Source: a candidate division WOR-1 bacterium RIFOXYB2_FULL_46_45 (GTDB taxonomy: Bacteria > Margulisbacteria > WOR-1 > XYC2-FULL-46-14). Taken from it: a stretch of DNA of 64,000 bases. The notes beneath the pieces were generated by a model. The model did no database searches. It was given only the letters and a program-made list of their open reading frames with translations, and had not been told where the DNA came from. Shown here one piece after another: positions 23,271-31,173 of the stretch. Position 1 is the stretch's first letter; the number at the start of each line of letters is the position of its first letter. Where the stretch lies: contig MEUE01000001.1 in assembly GCA_001771585.1 (NCBI GenBank), positions 869,984 through 933,983 on the forward strand, read 5' to 3'. The position numbers were made by a program, and so were the translations under genes.

Positions 23271-24171
23271 AGTCGGCGTGATCGGCTGCGGCAAGATGGG
23301 CTCTTTCCACTCTAAAATCCTGAAAGAGTTGGCCGAAGCGAAATTAGTCGGGGTATTCGATGAGGACAAGGACAAGAACAAGGAAGTAGCGGAACGGTTC
23401 GGAGTTCGGCCCTATTCTTCTTATGAGTTGCTCTTAAAGGATGTTGATGCTGTTATAATCGCCACTCCCACCCCAACCCATTTTGAAATCGCCAAAGATG
23501 CCATCCTCTGCCACAAGCATGTTTTGATCGAGAAGCCGCTGGCCGATTCGACCGCGCTGGCGGAAGAGCTGGTTTCTCTCTCAAAAAATAAAAACCTGAA
23601 ATGCTCTGTCGGGATGATTGAACGCTTCAATCCGGCCTTCCAAAAATTGCTGAAGATGATCAAGGGGCAAAAAATTATCGGGGTTGACATCAAGCGCTTG
23701 AGTCCCTACCCGGAGAGAATCAAAGAGAGCGTTATTTTTGACATGATGATCCACGATATCGATCTGGCTTTGACCCTCAACCGAACCAAGGTTGAAGACC
23801 TGCGCGCCTACGGAAAGAAAAAAAGATCGGAGACGATCGACGAATCCTATGTCACCCTTTATTTTAAGGACGGGATGATTGCTAAGCTCGATGCCAGCCG
23901 GCTGAAAGAACAGAAAGAAAGAAAAGTAACGGTTACAACCGAAAAGGGAATTTATGAGGCCGATTTGTTAAATAAAAAATTATCGGTTCGCAGTTTTGAC
24001 AACCTGATTGAAAAGTCGGCGGAAGAAGTCAAGAACGAAGACCAGCTTTCTCTTGAACTGAGGAGCTTTCTTCTCTCTATCCAAAAGGACCGCTCTCCTG
24101 AAGTTTCTCTTGAAGACGGACTAAATTCCCTAAAGATCGCCGAGGAGGTGGAAAAAACCGCATGCTCATAA
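23257..24171 (+). CDS. Gfo/Idh/MocA-family NAD(P)-dependent sugar dehydrogenase
   Basis: The 304-residue protein starts with a Rossmann fold ([17 protein letters not shown]), then [11 protein letters not shown] and HVLIEKPLA, where the Lys is catalytic in this family. [14 protein letters not shown] carries the conserved Asp/His pair. It probably oxidises or reduces a nucleotide sugar in partnership with the overlapping aminotransferase. A run of repeated GACAAGGACAAGAAC words encodes DEDKDKNKE at about residues 36-44, in the loop after the second strand. It overlaps rseP by 10 bases. Confidence 0.9.
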   Translation: MAKVKVGVIGCGKMGSFHSKILKELAEAKLVGVFDEDKDKNKEVAERFGVRPYSSYELLLKDVDAVIIATPTPTHFEIAKDAILCHKHVLIEKPLADSTALAEELVSLSKNKNLKCSVGMIERFNPAFQKLLKMIKGQKIIGVDIKRLSPYPERIKESVIFDMMIHDIDLALTLNRTKVEDLRAYGKKKRSETIDESYVTLYFKDGMIAKLDASRLKEQKERKVTVTTEKGIYEADLLNKKLSVRSFDNLIEKSAEEVKNEDQLSLELRSFLLSIQKDRSPEVSLEDGLNSLKIAEEVEKTACS

Positions 24172-25217
24172 CAATTTTGTCTTTTGTTTTTGTCTTTACG
24201 ATTTTGGCGCTGGCGCACGAGTTGGGACATTTTTATTTTGCCCGCAGAGCCGGGATCCGCGTGCACGAATTCGGTTTCGGTTTTGGTCCCCGCCTCTTTG
24301 CGGTTAAACGGGGCGATACGGTTTTCTCTCTCAATCTTGTCCCTATCCTGGCGTTTGTCCGTATTGCCGGAGCGGATACGGAAGGATCAACCGATGAAGA
24401 CGACCGCAACACTCCCGAAAACGAAAAGTTTTACGGCAAGTCGATCAAGGACCGTTTTCTTTCGATGGTGGCGGGACCGGTCGCGAATCTGTTGGTCGCC
24501 TTTATTGTCCTCACTCTGGTTTTTGCCTTTGTCGGGGTTCCCAAAAATATTACCAACGAGATCGGGGCGATCACTAAAAAATCGGCGGCGGAGGCGGCCG
24601 GGCTCAAAATCGGCGACAAAGTGATCTCGATTGACGGAAAAAAATACGCGAGCATGGACAAGATTATCGAAAAAATCCACAAAAGTTCGGGAAAAGAATT
24701 AACTCTGGGGATTGAACGGGACGGAAAAGAAATTTTCATCAAAGCCGCGCCGCAATACAATAAGAGATTAAAAGTCGGTCTGATCGGATTTGCTCCCAAG
24801 CCCAGCTACGAGAGGGTTAATCCTCTGATGGCGATTTATTACGGCGGGCATCAGGTTGTGATGATGTCGGTTATGACCGTTTCGGTTCTTTTGATGCTTT
24901 TTACCGGCAAAGTTTCGCTGGCAGATTTGGCCGGACCGGTCGGGATCGCGCAGATCACCGGACAGTACGCGCAGTCGGGGATGCTCTCTCTTCTCCATTT
25001 TCTGGCGTTATTAAATGTTAACATCGGAATTCTAAATTTGCTCCCTCTCCCTGCCCTTGACGGAGGAAGGATCGTTTTCCTGGCGATTGAGGCGGTCCGC
25101 AAGAAGGCGATCGATCCGGCGCTGGAAAACAAAATTCACCAATGGGGGCTGATCCTCCTCCTCGGCCTGATGGCGGTTGTTACACTAAATGATTTGGTGA
25201 GGATTTTTAGGTCTTGA
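24162..25217 (+). CDS. rseP: RseP/RIP-type site-2 zinc metalloprotease
   Basis: The 351-residue membrane protein has HELGH (H19, E20, H23) in its first transmembrane segment, several further hydrophobic segments, one PDZ domain (about 125-200, AAGLKIGDKVISIDGKKY) and LPLPALDGGRIVF near the C-terminus, which gives the third zinc ligand. It cleaves membrane-spanning substrates such as anti-sigma factors. One PDZ domain is fewer than in E. coli RseP. GAGGTGG precedes the ATG. It ends the sugar-aminotransferase operon; the usual neighbours dxr and bamA are absent. Confidence 0.93.
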   Translation: MLITILSFVFVFTILALAHELGHFYFARRAGIRVHEFGFGFGPRLFAVKRGDTVFSLNLVPILAFVRIAGADTEGSTDEDDRNTPENEKFYGKSIKDRFLSMVAGPVANLLVAFIVLTLVFAFVGVPKNITNEIGAITKKSAAEAAGLKIGDKVISIDGKKYASMDKIIEKIHKSSGKELTLGIERDGKEIFIKAAPQYNKRLKVGLIGFAPKPSYERVNPLMAIYYGGHQVVMMSVMTVSVLLMLFTGKVSLADLAGPVGIAQITGQYAQSGMLSLLHFLALLNVNIGILNLLPLPALDGGRIVFLAIEAVRKKAIDPALENKIHQWGLILLLGLMAVVTLNDLVRIFRS

Positions 25218-25338
25218 CAAAATAAAATAGTGTAAACTATACTGTAATCAATTTAGGTTAATTGATAAATGTAGGGTAGGAATTATATCCCCGTATTTTT
25301 GTGTTGCCAACTCAAAATTACGCCTATTTATTGAGTTG
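25214..25338. promoter_or_regulatory. Facing promoters and palindrome in a gene-free gap
   Basis: Plus strand: TTGACA (25214-25219), 18 bases, TATACT (25238-25243). Minus strand: TTGGCA (25310-25305), 17 bases, TATAAT (25287-25282). Between the two predicted starts lies ATCAATT-TAGGTT-AATTGAT (25247-25266), and CAACTCAA/TTGAGTTG (25308-25338) makes a hairpin over the minus -35. No open reading frame with a start codon follows either promoter, so small or antisense RNAs are possible. Confidence 0.4.
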
Positions 25339-25419
25339 TCAAGCGCATTTTACGGCCTCGGCCTTATTCCCACCACGCCAACCCCCAATCAAAATCATCG
25401 TCGCAGGCAGAAAGGATAG

Positions 25420-26826
25420 TTACGCGGCTATATCAGAAGCTCGATAGTGCCCTATTTTTTCATTTGCGACTCGTTCGATCTCACCATGCTCTACCGACAT
25501 ATTCATAGGAAAAAAAACCGATTCATAAAAACCACCGGTCACGGGATTAACCCCTACCTTGATAACTGCCCCCATCCTTGCCGCCAAAGCGGCAGAACCC
25601 CACAGGCCCATTCCAGAAGTCAAGCCTCCCCCGCCGGTCGAAACGCCAAGATGATAGGCAGACTCAAGGAAAAATCCATACGGCAGCTCATTAAAAGCAA
25701 AAGGATTTCTCTTGGTTGGGTTTGGATGACTGAATTGCCGGATTGCTATTAATAGTTCCGGATGGATTTGTTCTGGATGTGTTTCTGCAACCTTTACCAA
25801 AGAACCAAAAAGTTTTTCTACAATGATACCATGGCCATTGTCTGATGTTCGCAGTTCCCAAACCTGGTCAGTATGCTTGATTGCTTCAATTTTAACTGCA
25901 ACCGGTTTTTTGTTTTCTTGTCCTCGCAAATGCCTAGCCAAAGACAAATCTTGAAATCTAACGTCCTCATAAGGAGGAAACGCATTCGCCTCATTTAACC
26001 AAGTAGTTCGCACCGCGTTCTTGATATTGCAAACAGGTTTAACCCCAAATAAAACTCTTGGTAAATCCAACACATCAAGACCTTCTCCGACAGACCACAA
26101 AATCGTGTTCCGATCGGCAGGGACTTGCTCTTTCTCGGAAACCACCGCGAAATTGGCGCCAATAAATCTCAAGGCCATAGCATGGCAATGCATGGCCAGG
26201 AATTCCGGAAGATCAAGCCCCATAAGACGCGGGAATTCGGCCAGCTCTTGGTCGGTAGAAAAAAAGGCCTGCCCCAAACTAATAATATCATCAAAATAGC
26301 TTGTATAAGCATCTAGCAAACGAACAAACTCTGAAAACGACCCCCAACTGGTTTTGGGAAAATATTCCTCAGTTAAATTTGGAGCAGAAAGCTCCGTATA
26401 TATGTTGCTCAGTCCTATTTTAGATTCTTCAATAATAGCCTTTGGGGAAACATGGTTAACTTCATGTGTAAGATAAGCGTGAAGATTTTGAACAACTTCC
26501 CTCTCATGGGGAGATTGTTGGCTAAGCGTATCTATCTCTTTCCAGGGCCCTCTTGTCCAAAACATAAAATCGGTCGGTATGTTTTTCCAAGCCAATCGAC
26601 CGCGGTCCTGAGAGTCGAGAATTCTTCGTAACGCACACCCATATTTTTCTTTCCCGGTTAAGTAATCCTCATATTTTTTGGGCATTAAACTTTGGCAATA
26701 TCCTGTCTTGGTTTGTTCCGCCACTTCCCCATATAAACGAGCATATTGCCCCCGCCGCGGAGAATGCAATACGCGCAAAAATCCTTCTTTTATAAAACCC
26801 AATGGGGTTACTCTATGCATGCTCAC
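25420..26826 (-). CDS. Orphan histidine-kinase-like protein with HATPase domain
   Basis: The 468-residue protein begins with GTG 26826, 7 bases after AAGGA. LTHEVNHVSP (H121-E122) resembles the H-box of bacterial histidine kinases. Residues 267-281 (CNIKNAVRTTWLNEAN) fit a degenerate N-box. DNGHGI (329-334) is the G1 box, and GGLTSGMGLWGSAALAARMGA with GMGL (405-408) is the G2 box. There is no membrane segment, sensor domain or adjacent response regulator. It could be a soluble kinase, an anti-sigma-type kinase or an inactive HATPase protein. The N-box Asn context is unusual, so catalytic activity is uncertain. The gene stands alone between rseP and folD. Confidence 0.65.
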   Translation of the reverse strand: MSMHRVTPLGFIKEGFLRVLHSPRRGQYARLYGEVAEQTKTGYCQSLMPKKYEDYLTGKEKYGCALRRILDSQDRGRLAWKNIPTDFMFWTRGPWKEIDTLSQQSPHEREVVQNLHAYLTHEVNHVSPKAIIEESKIGLSNIYTELSAPNLTEEYFPKTSWGSFSEFVRLLDAYTSYFDDIISLGQAFFSTDQELAEFPRLMGLDLPEFLAMHCHAMALRFIGANFAVVSEKEQVPADRNTILWSVGEGLDVLDLPRVLFGVKPVCNIKNAVRTTWLNEANAFPPYEDVRFQDLSLARHLRGQENKKPVAVKIEAIKHTDQVWELRTSDNGHGIIVEKLFGSLVKVAETHPEQIHPELLIAIRQFSHPNPTKRNPFAFNELPYGFFLESAYHLGVSTGGGGLTSGMGLWGSAALAARMGAVIKVGVNPVTGGFYESVFFPMNMSVEHGEIERVANEKIGHYRASDIAA

Positions 26827-26891
26827 ATCATTATCCTTGCCATATATTTCATAAATTTATCGTGAGGAAATCTAAAAAATTGCAGACGATT

Positions 26892-27743
26892 TTAGGAAAC
26901 CGCTCGCTTCGCCGCTAAAACGGTATTCTTCATTAGCATCGCGATCGTCATCGGTCCCACCCCGCCCGGCACCGGAGTTATAAAAGAGGCCCTTTCTTTG
27001 GCAGATTCAAAATCAACGTCCCCCACCAGCTTGCCATCAATACGATTGACCCCCACATCTATGACCACCGCCCCCTCTTTGACCCAATCCCCCTTGATTA
27101 AGCAGGGCTTACCGACCGCCGCAACTAGAACATCGGCCCGGCGGCAGACCGAGGCCAAATCAGCCGTCCTGGAATGACAAAGGGTAACGGTCATATGATG
27201 TTCTAATAGCATAAGAGCCAACGGCTTCCCGACAATGTTGCTCCGCCCGACCACCACCGCCTCTTTCCCCAGGAGTTTTACCCCTGTGGATAATAAAAGA
27301 TGGATAACTCCGGAGGGAGTACAGGGCAAAAAGAGCGCCCCTTCCCCCCTTAAGAGTTTTCCCATGTTTACAACATGCAAACCGTCTACATCCTTCTCTG
27401 GAGAAATTGCCTCAAGTATCTTCTTCGGATCAATCTCTTTTGGAAGCGGAAGCTGAACCAAAATACCATAAACATCCTTTTGACGATTGAGCGACTCAAC
27501 CAGCGTCAACACCTCTTTTTCTTCAATATTACTTGAAAATTTATGGGTGTCGGTAAGGATTCCTACCTCGGCACAGGCCTTTTCCTTGTTGCGGACATAG
27601 ACCGCCGAAGCCGGATCGTCTCCAACCAATATAACCGAAAGCTTCGGAACAATATTATGTTTCTCTTTTAGCTCCGCAACCCTCTCAGCCAACTCGGCCC
27701 GAATCTCTCCCGCTATCTTTTTGCCGTCAATGATCTTTGCCAT
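26892..27743 (-). CDS. folD: Bifunctional methylene-THF dehydrogenase / methenyl-THF cyclohydrolase
   Basis: The 283-residue protein is typical FolD: VGDDPASAVYVRNKEKA with the catalytic Lys, GILVQLPLPKEID, PCTPSGVIHLL, VVGRSNIVGKPLALML for NADP binding and TPVPGGVGPMTIAML near the C-terminus. It interconverts 5,10-methylene-THF and 10-formyl-THF. It links with the glycine cleavage genes and FtcD further along in one-carbon metabolism. AAAAGGAG precedes the ATG. It lies 37 bases after mnmE on the same strand. A perfect DnaA box (TGTGGATAA, 27285-27293) lies inside the gene. Confidence 0.97.
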   Translation of the reverse strand: MAKIIDGKKIAGEIRAELAERVAELKEKHNIVPKLSVILVGDDPASAVYVRNKEKACAEVGILTDTHKFSSNIEEKEVLTLVESLNRQKDVYGILVQLPLPKEIDPKKILEAISPEKDVDGLHVVNMGKLLRGEGALFLPCTPSGVIHLLLSTGVKLLGKEAVVVGRSNIVGKPLALMLLEHHMTVTLCHSRTADLASVCRRADVLVAAVGKPCLIKGDWVKEGAVVIDVGVNRIDGKLVGDVDFESAKERASFITPVPGGVGPMTIAMLMKNTVLAAKRAVS

Positions 27744-27758
27744 TTTATACTCCTTTTA

Positions 27759-27778
27759 TTATCCACAAGTTGTCCACA
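27759..27778. promoter_or_regulatory. Two DnaA boxes between mnmE and folD
   Basis: TTATCCACA (27759-27767) is a perfect DnaA box and TTGTCCACA (27770-27778) a one-mismatch box in the same direction, 11 bases apart. They lie 3.7 kb left of dnaA. Confidence 0.6.
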
Positions 27779-27780
27779 GG

Positions 27781-29112
27781 CTACTTACCCACACAAAATT
27801 CCCCAAACACCTTGTCAAGCACCTGTTCCGTAACCGCTTTGCCGGTCACCTCGCCGAGCGCGGCCGCCGCGTCCCGTAAATCAATTGTAAGCAAATCGAC
27901 CGGCTGTTTTATTTTAATAGATTGCAAGCCCCTTGACAAGGACTCTTTTGCGCGCAACAAACACTCCTTGTGCCGTGCAGTCAAAAGAATCACGTCGGCA
28001 TCATTGGCAATCCCCTTTCCTAACACCACCTTCAAAATAACCCTCTTCAACCCCCCCACCCCTTTTCCATTTATCAAAGAGACCTTAACGACCCGACCAA
28101 TCTCTTTCCCCGCCAAGCCCCTTACCCCCAAGTCAATTTTATTGGCAACAATTATTACCGCCCTCCCCTTTAGCTTCCCCAAAAGCACCTTCTCCTGCCG
28201 ACTAATTTTCGAGGAAGCGTCAAGAACAAAAAGAATCAAGTCGGCCCGATCAATCTCTGATTTTGCCCTTTCTATTCCCGCTTTTTCAATCTCGCAAACC
28301 GCCTCTCTTATCCCCGCCGTATCGGTAATTTTTAGCACAACATCACCAATACTTAACTGCTCTTCCAGAGTGTCCCTGGTCGTCCCCGGATGCTTCGTTA
28401 CGATCGCCCGTTCTTCCCCGAGCAGGACATTTAATAAAGTAGATTTGCCGACATTGGGGGCTCCGATAATCGCAGTGCGAACCCCCTCCCGCAAAATTTT
28501 TCCCGCCTCCGCCGTTGCCAAATAAGAATCAATAATTTTTAAAATGCCAAGAATCTCTTTCTCCAAACGCCGCGGAGAAACCGAACCGATCTCGTCCGAA
28601 AAATCGATCGACGCCTCGATCGCGGCAATAAGCGCAATCGCCCGATCATACAAGGCATTAATCTTTTCGGACAAATGCCCCTTGAGCTGTCGGGTTGACT
28701 GCTCAACAAATATCCCGCTCTTCCCTTTTATTAAACCAAGGACCGCCTCGGCCTGTGCCAGATCGATCTTTCCGTTTAAAAAGGCCCTTTTAGTAAACTC
28801 GCCCCGCTCGGCCAGCCGCGCCCCCAAACCGACAATTTGGCTCAAAATCGCCCGAAGAACCCCCACCCCGCCATGACAATGAACTTCCGCCACATCTTCT
28901 CCGGTATAGCTTCGTGGTGCTTTATCCCAAAAATGTTTCACGTGAAACATTTTTGAATAATAAACCCGATGAGAAGTGGGTCTTTTGGTGATTTTGAGCA
29001 GTTTTTGAAGGATTTTTAAAGAATCCGGGCCGCTGATGCGAATTATTCCGATTCCACCCTCGCCTATTGGCGTCGCTATGGCTGCGATGGTATCTTGGGG
29101 ATATGGCTTCAT
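27781..29112 (-). CDS. mnmE: tRNA modification GTPase MnmE (TrmE)
   Basis: The protein is 443 residues from ATG 29112; conserved sequence begins at KPYPQDTIAAIATPIGEGGIGIIRISG (read as the N-terminal folate-binding domain), and an upstream in-frame extension would read through a palindrome. IGAPNVGKSTLLN is the G1 loop, TKHPGTTRD the G2, DTAG the G3 and NKID the G4. The last residues EFCVGK carry the catalytic Cys of the family. With MnmG it modifies U34 of several tRNAs. A perfect parS site is embedded in the N-terminal domain, encoding MFHVKH. It follows jag in the leftward origin operon. Confidence 0.96.
   Translation of the reverse strand: MKPYPQDTIAAIATPIGEGGIGIIRISGPDSLKILQKLLKITKRPTSHRVYYSKMFHVKHFWDKAPRSYTGEDVAEVHCHGGVGVLRAILSQIVGLGARLAERGEFTKRAFLNGKIDLAQAEAVLGLIKGKSGIFVEQSTRQLKGHLSEKINALYDRAIALIAAIEASIDFSDEIGSVSPRRLEKEILGILKIIDSYLATAEAGKILREGVRTAIIGAPNVGKSTLLNVLLGEERAIVTKHPGTTRDTLEEQLSIGDVVLKITDTAGIREAVCEIEKAGIERAKSEIDRADLILFVLDASSKISRQEKVLLGKLKGRAVIIVANKIDLGVRGLAGKEIGRVVKVSLINGKGVGGLKRVILKVVLGKGIANDADVILLTARHKECLLRAKESLSRGLQSIKIKQPVDLLTIDLRDAAAALGEVTGKAVTEQVLDKVFGEFCVGK
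28934..28949. promoter_or_regulatory. parS site inside mnmE
   Basis: TGTTTCACGTGAAACA is the exact 16-base consensus ParB-binding palindrome, extended by AAAA and TTTT flanks. It lies 2.5 kb from dnaA, in frame inside mnmE. Confidence 0.92.
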
Positions 29113-29133
29113 ATTAAATTTTAATATACCCAT

Positions 29134-29171
29134 CAAACGTAGAGAACAAAAATTTTTGTTCTCTACGTTTG
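29134..29171. repeat. Perfect 38-base palindrome between jag and mnmE
   Basis: CAAACGTAGAGAACAAAAA is followed by its exact reverse complement. The core GTAGAGAACAAAAA matches the core GTAGGGAACGAAAA of the palindrome at 39090-39125 with two changes per arm. It is not followed by a T-run, so it is not a classic terminator. Confidence 0.85.
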
Positions 29172-29177
29172 ACATCG

Positions 29178-29798
29178 CTATCTGGGACTAATTACCAATC
29201 TCCGATCCCTCCCCATCCCCTCACTATGCGTGGTTATCTTCGGATCATCTTTTAGTGCCATATGGACGATCCGGCGTTCTCCGGCCGACATGGGAGGCAA
29301 AACCTTCTCCTGTCCGCTTGCGGCAACGTCCTTGGCCGCGCTCAACGCCAACCGCTCAATCGCCTGTTTTTGTTTTTCCCTATACCCTCCGGCATCAACA
29401 TAGGTCCTTATTCTTCCACCATAAGCGCGGCTTAGGGCCGCCGAAATTAAGACCTGTAAGGCATCAATAGTTGCTCCGTCCTTCCCGATGATCTGGCCAA
29501 GGTCCTCCCCTTTTATATCGACTATAACCTCCCTATCTTCTCCTGTTTTTGCCTCCGCAACAGCCAAAAGTCCCATATAATTTAAAATTTCCTGCATTAT
29601 CTCCTGGCCCCTTGCTTCGGGAGAGATCTTCTTCCATGCTTCTATTTCAATGTCCTTTCCTCCAATAATCCCCAGCACTCCGGCCTTCCCTTCGGATACC
29701 ACCTTATGTTCAATCTCGTCTTTTGAAACCCCCAATATCTGTGCCGCCCCCTCAATTGCTTCTTCTAAATTACCTGCCTTGAAAGTTACTTTGTCCAT
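29178..29798 (-). CDS. jag: Jag/KhpB RNA-binding protein
   Basis: The 206-residue protein has an N-terminal Jag domain (about 1-50, FKAGNLEEAIEGAAQILG), a KH domain (about 75-150, with IIGKDGATIDALQVL as GxxG loop), and a C-terminal R3H domain (PMSAGERRIVHMAL ending in RRLVISPR). It binds RNA and is linked in Gram-positive bacteria to cell elongation. AAGGAGG lies upstream of ATG 29798. It follows yidC in the usual rnpA-yidD-yidC-jag-mnmE order. Confidence 0.95.
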   Translation of the reverse strand: MDKVTFKAGNLEEAIEGAAQILGVSKDEIEHKVVSEGKAGVLGIIGGKDIEIEAWKKISPEARGQEIMQEILNYMGLLAVAEAKTGEDREVIVDIKGEDLGQIIGKDGATIDALQVLISAALSRAYGGRIRTYVDAGGYREKQKQAIERLALSAAKDVAASGQEKVLPPMSAGERRIVHMALKDDPKITTHSEGMGRDRRLVISPR

Positions 29799-29825
29799 TT
29801 AATCAAGTCCTCCTTTTTGCCAAAA

Positions 29826-29841
29826 TGTTTCACGTGAAACA
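29826..29841. promoter_or_regulatory. parS site between yidC and jag
   Basis: A second perfect TGTTTCACGTGAAACA, again flanked by AAAA and TTTT, 876 bases centre to centre... measured from the copy at 28934 the offset is 892 bases. It lies 1.6 kb from dnaA. Confidence 0.93.
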
Positions 29842-29856
29842 TTTTTAGGCCGTTCC

Positions 29857-29994
29857 GAACCTGCGAATAAATTCGCGGTTCCGGCTCGGATCCCGCGAAA
29901 ATGAATTTTCGCACCCAATCTTGGGATTAAGAGGGTGCGAGATTTTGATCTCGCGGGAACCCCCTGGGAACCGAGACTTCAGTCTCAGGTTCCC
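29857..29994. repeat. Array of four hairpins between yidC and jag
   Basis: Four inverted repeats stand in a row: 29857-29881 (GAACC/GGTTC outer, GCGAAT/ATTCGC inner), 29895-29912 (GCGAAAAT/ATTTTCGC), 29937-29954 (GCGAGAT/ATCTCGC) and 29966-29994 (GGGAACC/GGTTCCC outer, GAGACT/AGTCTC inner). Longer pairings are also possible, such as TCCCGCGA (29891-29898) with TCGCGGGA (29951-29958). The stretch would be a structured spacer in the yidC-jag mRNA. No gene lies in it. Confidence 0.85.
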
Positions 29995-29996
29995 GA

Positions 29997-30644
29997 TTAG
30001 GCCCGTTTGGGCATTACCTTATGAACAATCCACAGTTGCTGAACTACCGCCATTAAATTTGAAACCAGCCAATAAATCTGAACCCCGGTCGGAAAACTTA
30101 AACAAATAAAAGTTAAAAAGATCGGCATGAAGTAGGTCATCATCTGCATCTGGCTATTTGCAACATTGCTGGTCGGCATCGTCTTTTGCATCCAATAGGT
30201 AGATAGCCCTATTAAAATGGGAAAAATAAAGAGGTGGTCCGGCTTTGCCAGATTGGCAATCCACAAAAAAGAGGCATTAACCTTGGGATCGGCAATAATG
30301 GCAACAAATTCTTTCCCTTGTAAAACCATAAATAGTCCGATAAAAAATGGCAGTTTAAGCAGGGTAGGGAGACAGCCGCCAAAGGGATTGACCTTTTCCT
30401 TCTTATAAAGCTCCATCATCTCTTTTTGGAGCTTCTGCGGTTCGTCCTTAAACTTTTTCTGGATCTCCTGCATCAACGGCTGTATTCTTTGGAAGGCAGC
30501 CATTTGGACGGTTGACTGCAGGGTGAGGGGGTAGAGGACCACGTTCACCGCGATGGTAAAAAGCATGATCGCCAAGCCATAGTTCCCCGAGATCGAATAA
30601 AAAAACTGGAGCCCTTGCAGCATCAAATTCGTTATGATTTCCAT
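29997..30644 (-). CDS. yidC: Membrane protein insertase YidC (short form)
   Basis: The 215-residue protein is the YidC/Oxa1 core only. About five hydrophobic segments are visible (YGLAIMLFTIAVNVVLYPLTL; the segment starting LPFFIGLFMVL; HLFIFPILIGLSTYW; MTYFMPIFLTFICLSFP; QIYWLVSNLMAVV). The cytoplasmic loop holds QRIQPLMQEIQKKFKDEPQKLQKE. The large periplasmic domain of Gram-negative YidC is missing, and there is no lipobox as in Gram-positive SpoIIIJ. It inserts proteins into the inner membrane. AAAGGAG precedes ATG 30644, next to yidD. Confidence 0.95.
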   Translation of the reverse strand: MEIITNLMLQGLQFFYSISGNYGLAIMLFTIAVNVVLYPLTLQSTVQMAAFQRIQPLMQEIQKKFKDEPQKLQKEMMELYKKEKVNPFGGCLPTLLKLPFFIGLFMVLQGKEFVAIIADPKVNASFLWIANLAKPDHLFIFPILIGLSTYWMQKTMPTSNVANSQMQMMTYFMPIFLTFICLSFPTGVQIYWLVSNLMAVVQQLWIVHKVMPKRA

Positions 30645-30863
30645 TTAAACTCCTTTTTGAGGAACCGGATCGTATCCCCCCTTTGAAAACGGATTACATC
30701 GTAAAATTCGCCATGCTATCTTAAAAAACGCACCTATACCATAAACATCAACCGCCTCAATGGCGTATTGGGAACAACTGGGATAAAAACGGCACGAACA
30801 AGGTAGGATAGGGGATATCATTTTTTGGTAAGATAACAATAAAAATTTAATTGCTTGCTTCAA
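30645..30863 (-). CDS. yidD: Membrane protein insertion efficiency factor YidD
   Basis: The protein is 72 residues if it starts at TTG 30863, one base after the rnpA stop, with GGAG nine bases upstream. A TTG at 30902 would add 13 unconserved residues and has a badly placed Shine-Dalgarno. [31 protein letters not shown] and [15 protein letters not shown] are the family core (quoted in parts: [25 protein letters not shown]). YidD assists YidC-dependent insertion. It sits in the standard rnpA-yidD-yidC order. Confidence 0.93.
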   Translation of the reverse strand: MKQAIKFLLLSYQKMISPILPCSCRFYPSCSQYAIEAVDVYGIGAFFKIAWRILRCNPFSKGGYDPVPQKGV

Positions 30864-30864
30864 A

Positions 30865-31173
30865 CTAAATTCGCTCCAAGGCGGCTGCCACAAAAGAACC
30901 AATATCCTTAAAATTTGCTGTCATAACGGACAAATTTGGATAAAATAGTGTTTGATACTTGGCTTCTCTTCCTAACACTATCTTTTTATAGGCCTCTCTG
31001 ATCCGCCTTCTAATTCTATTTCTGGTTACCGCCGGTCCAACCTTTTTAGAAACTGCGACTGCCAATCCGTTCTTTTCGCCGCCTTGAACATACGCGTTAA
31101 ATAACCGGCAAAAAAACTTTCTTCCTCTTCTTCTTATATGCTGAATTTCTTTGTCGGTCAGGGAGAACTTCAA
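30865..31173 (-). CDS. rnpA: Ribonuclease P protein component
   Basis: The 102-residue protein starts with TTG at 31173 that overlaps the rpmH stop (TTGA). [25 protein letters not shown] holds the RNR signature ([12 protein letters not shown]), the RNA-binding motif of the RNase P protein. It helps the catalytic RNA mature tRNA 5' ends. The N-terminal [18 protein letters not shown] is the usual start region. Overlap with rpmH suggests translational coupling. Confidence 0.96.
   Translation of the reverse strand: MKFSLTDKEIQHIRRRGRKFFCRLFNAYVQGGEKNGLAVAVSKKVGPAVTRNRIRRRIREAYKKIVLGREAKYQTLFYPNLSVMTANFKDIGSFVAAALERI

Noticed and set aside
25244-25420. Known structured RNA (6S, SRP, RNase P RNA, tmRNA) in the rseP downstream gap
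   Set aside because: None of the conserved motifs of these RNAs could be found; only promoter-like signals remain.
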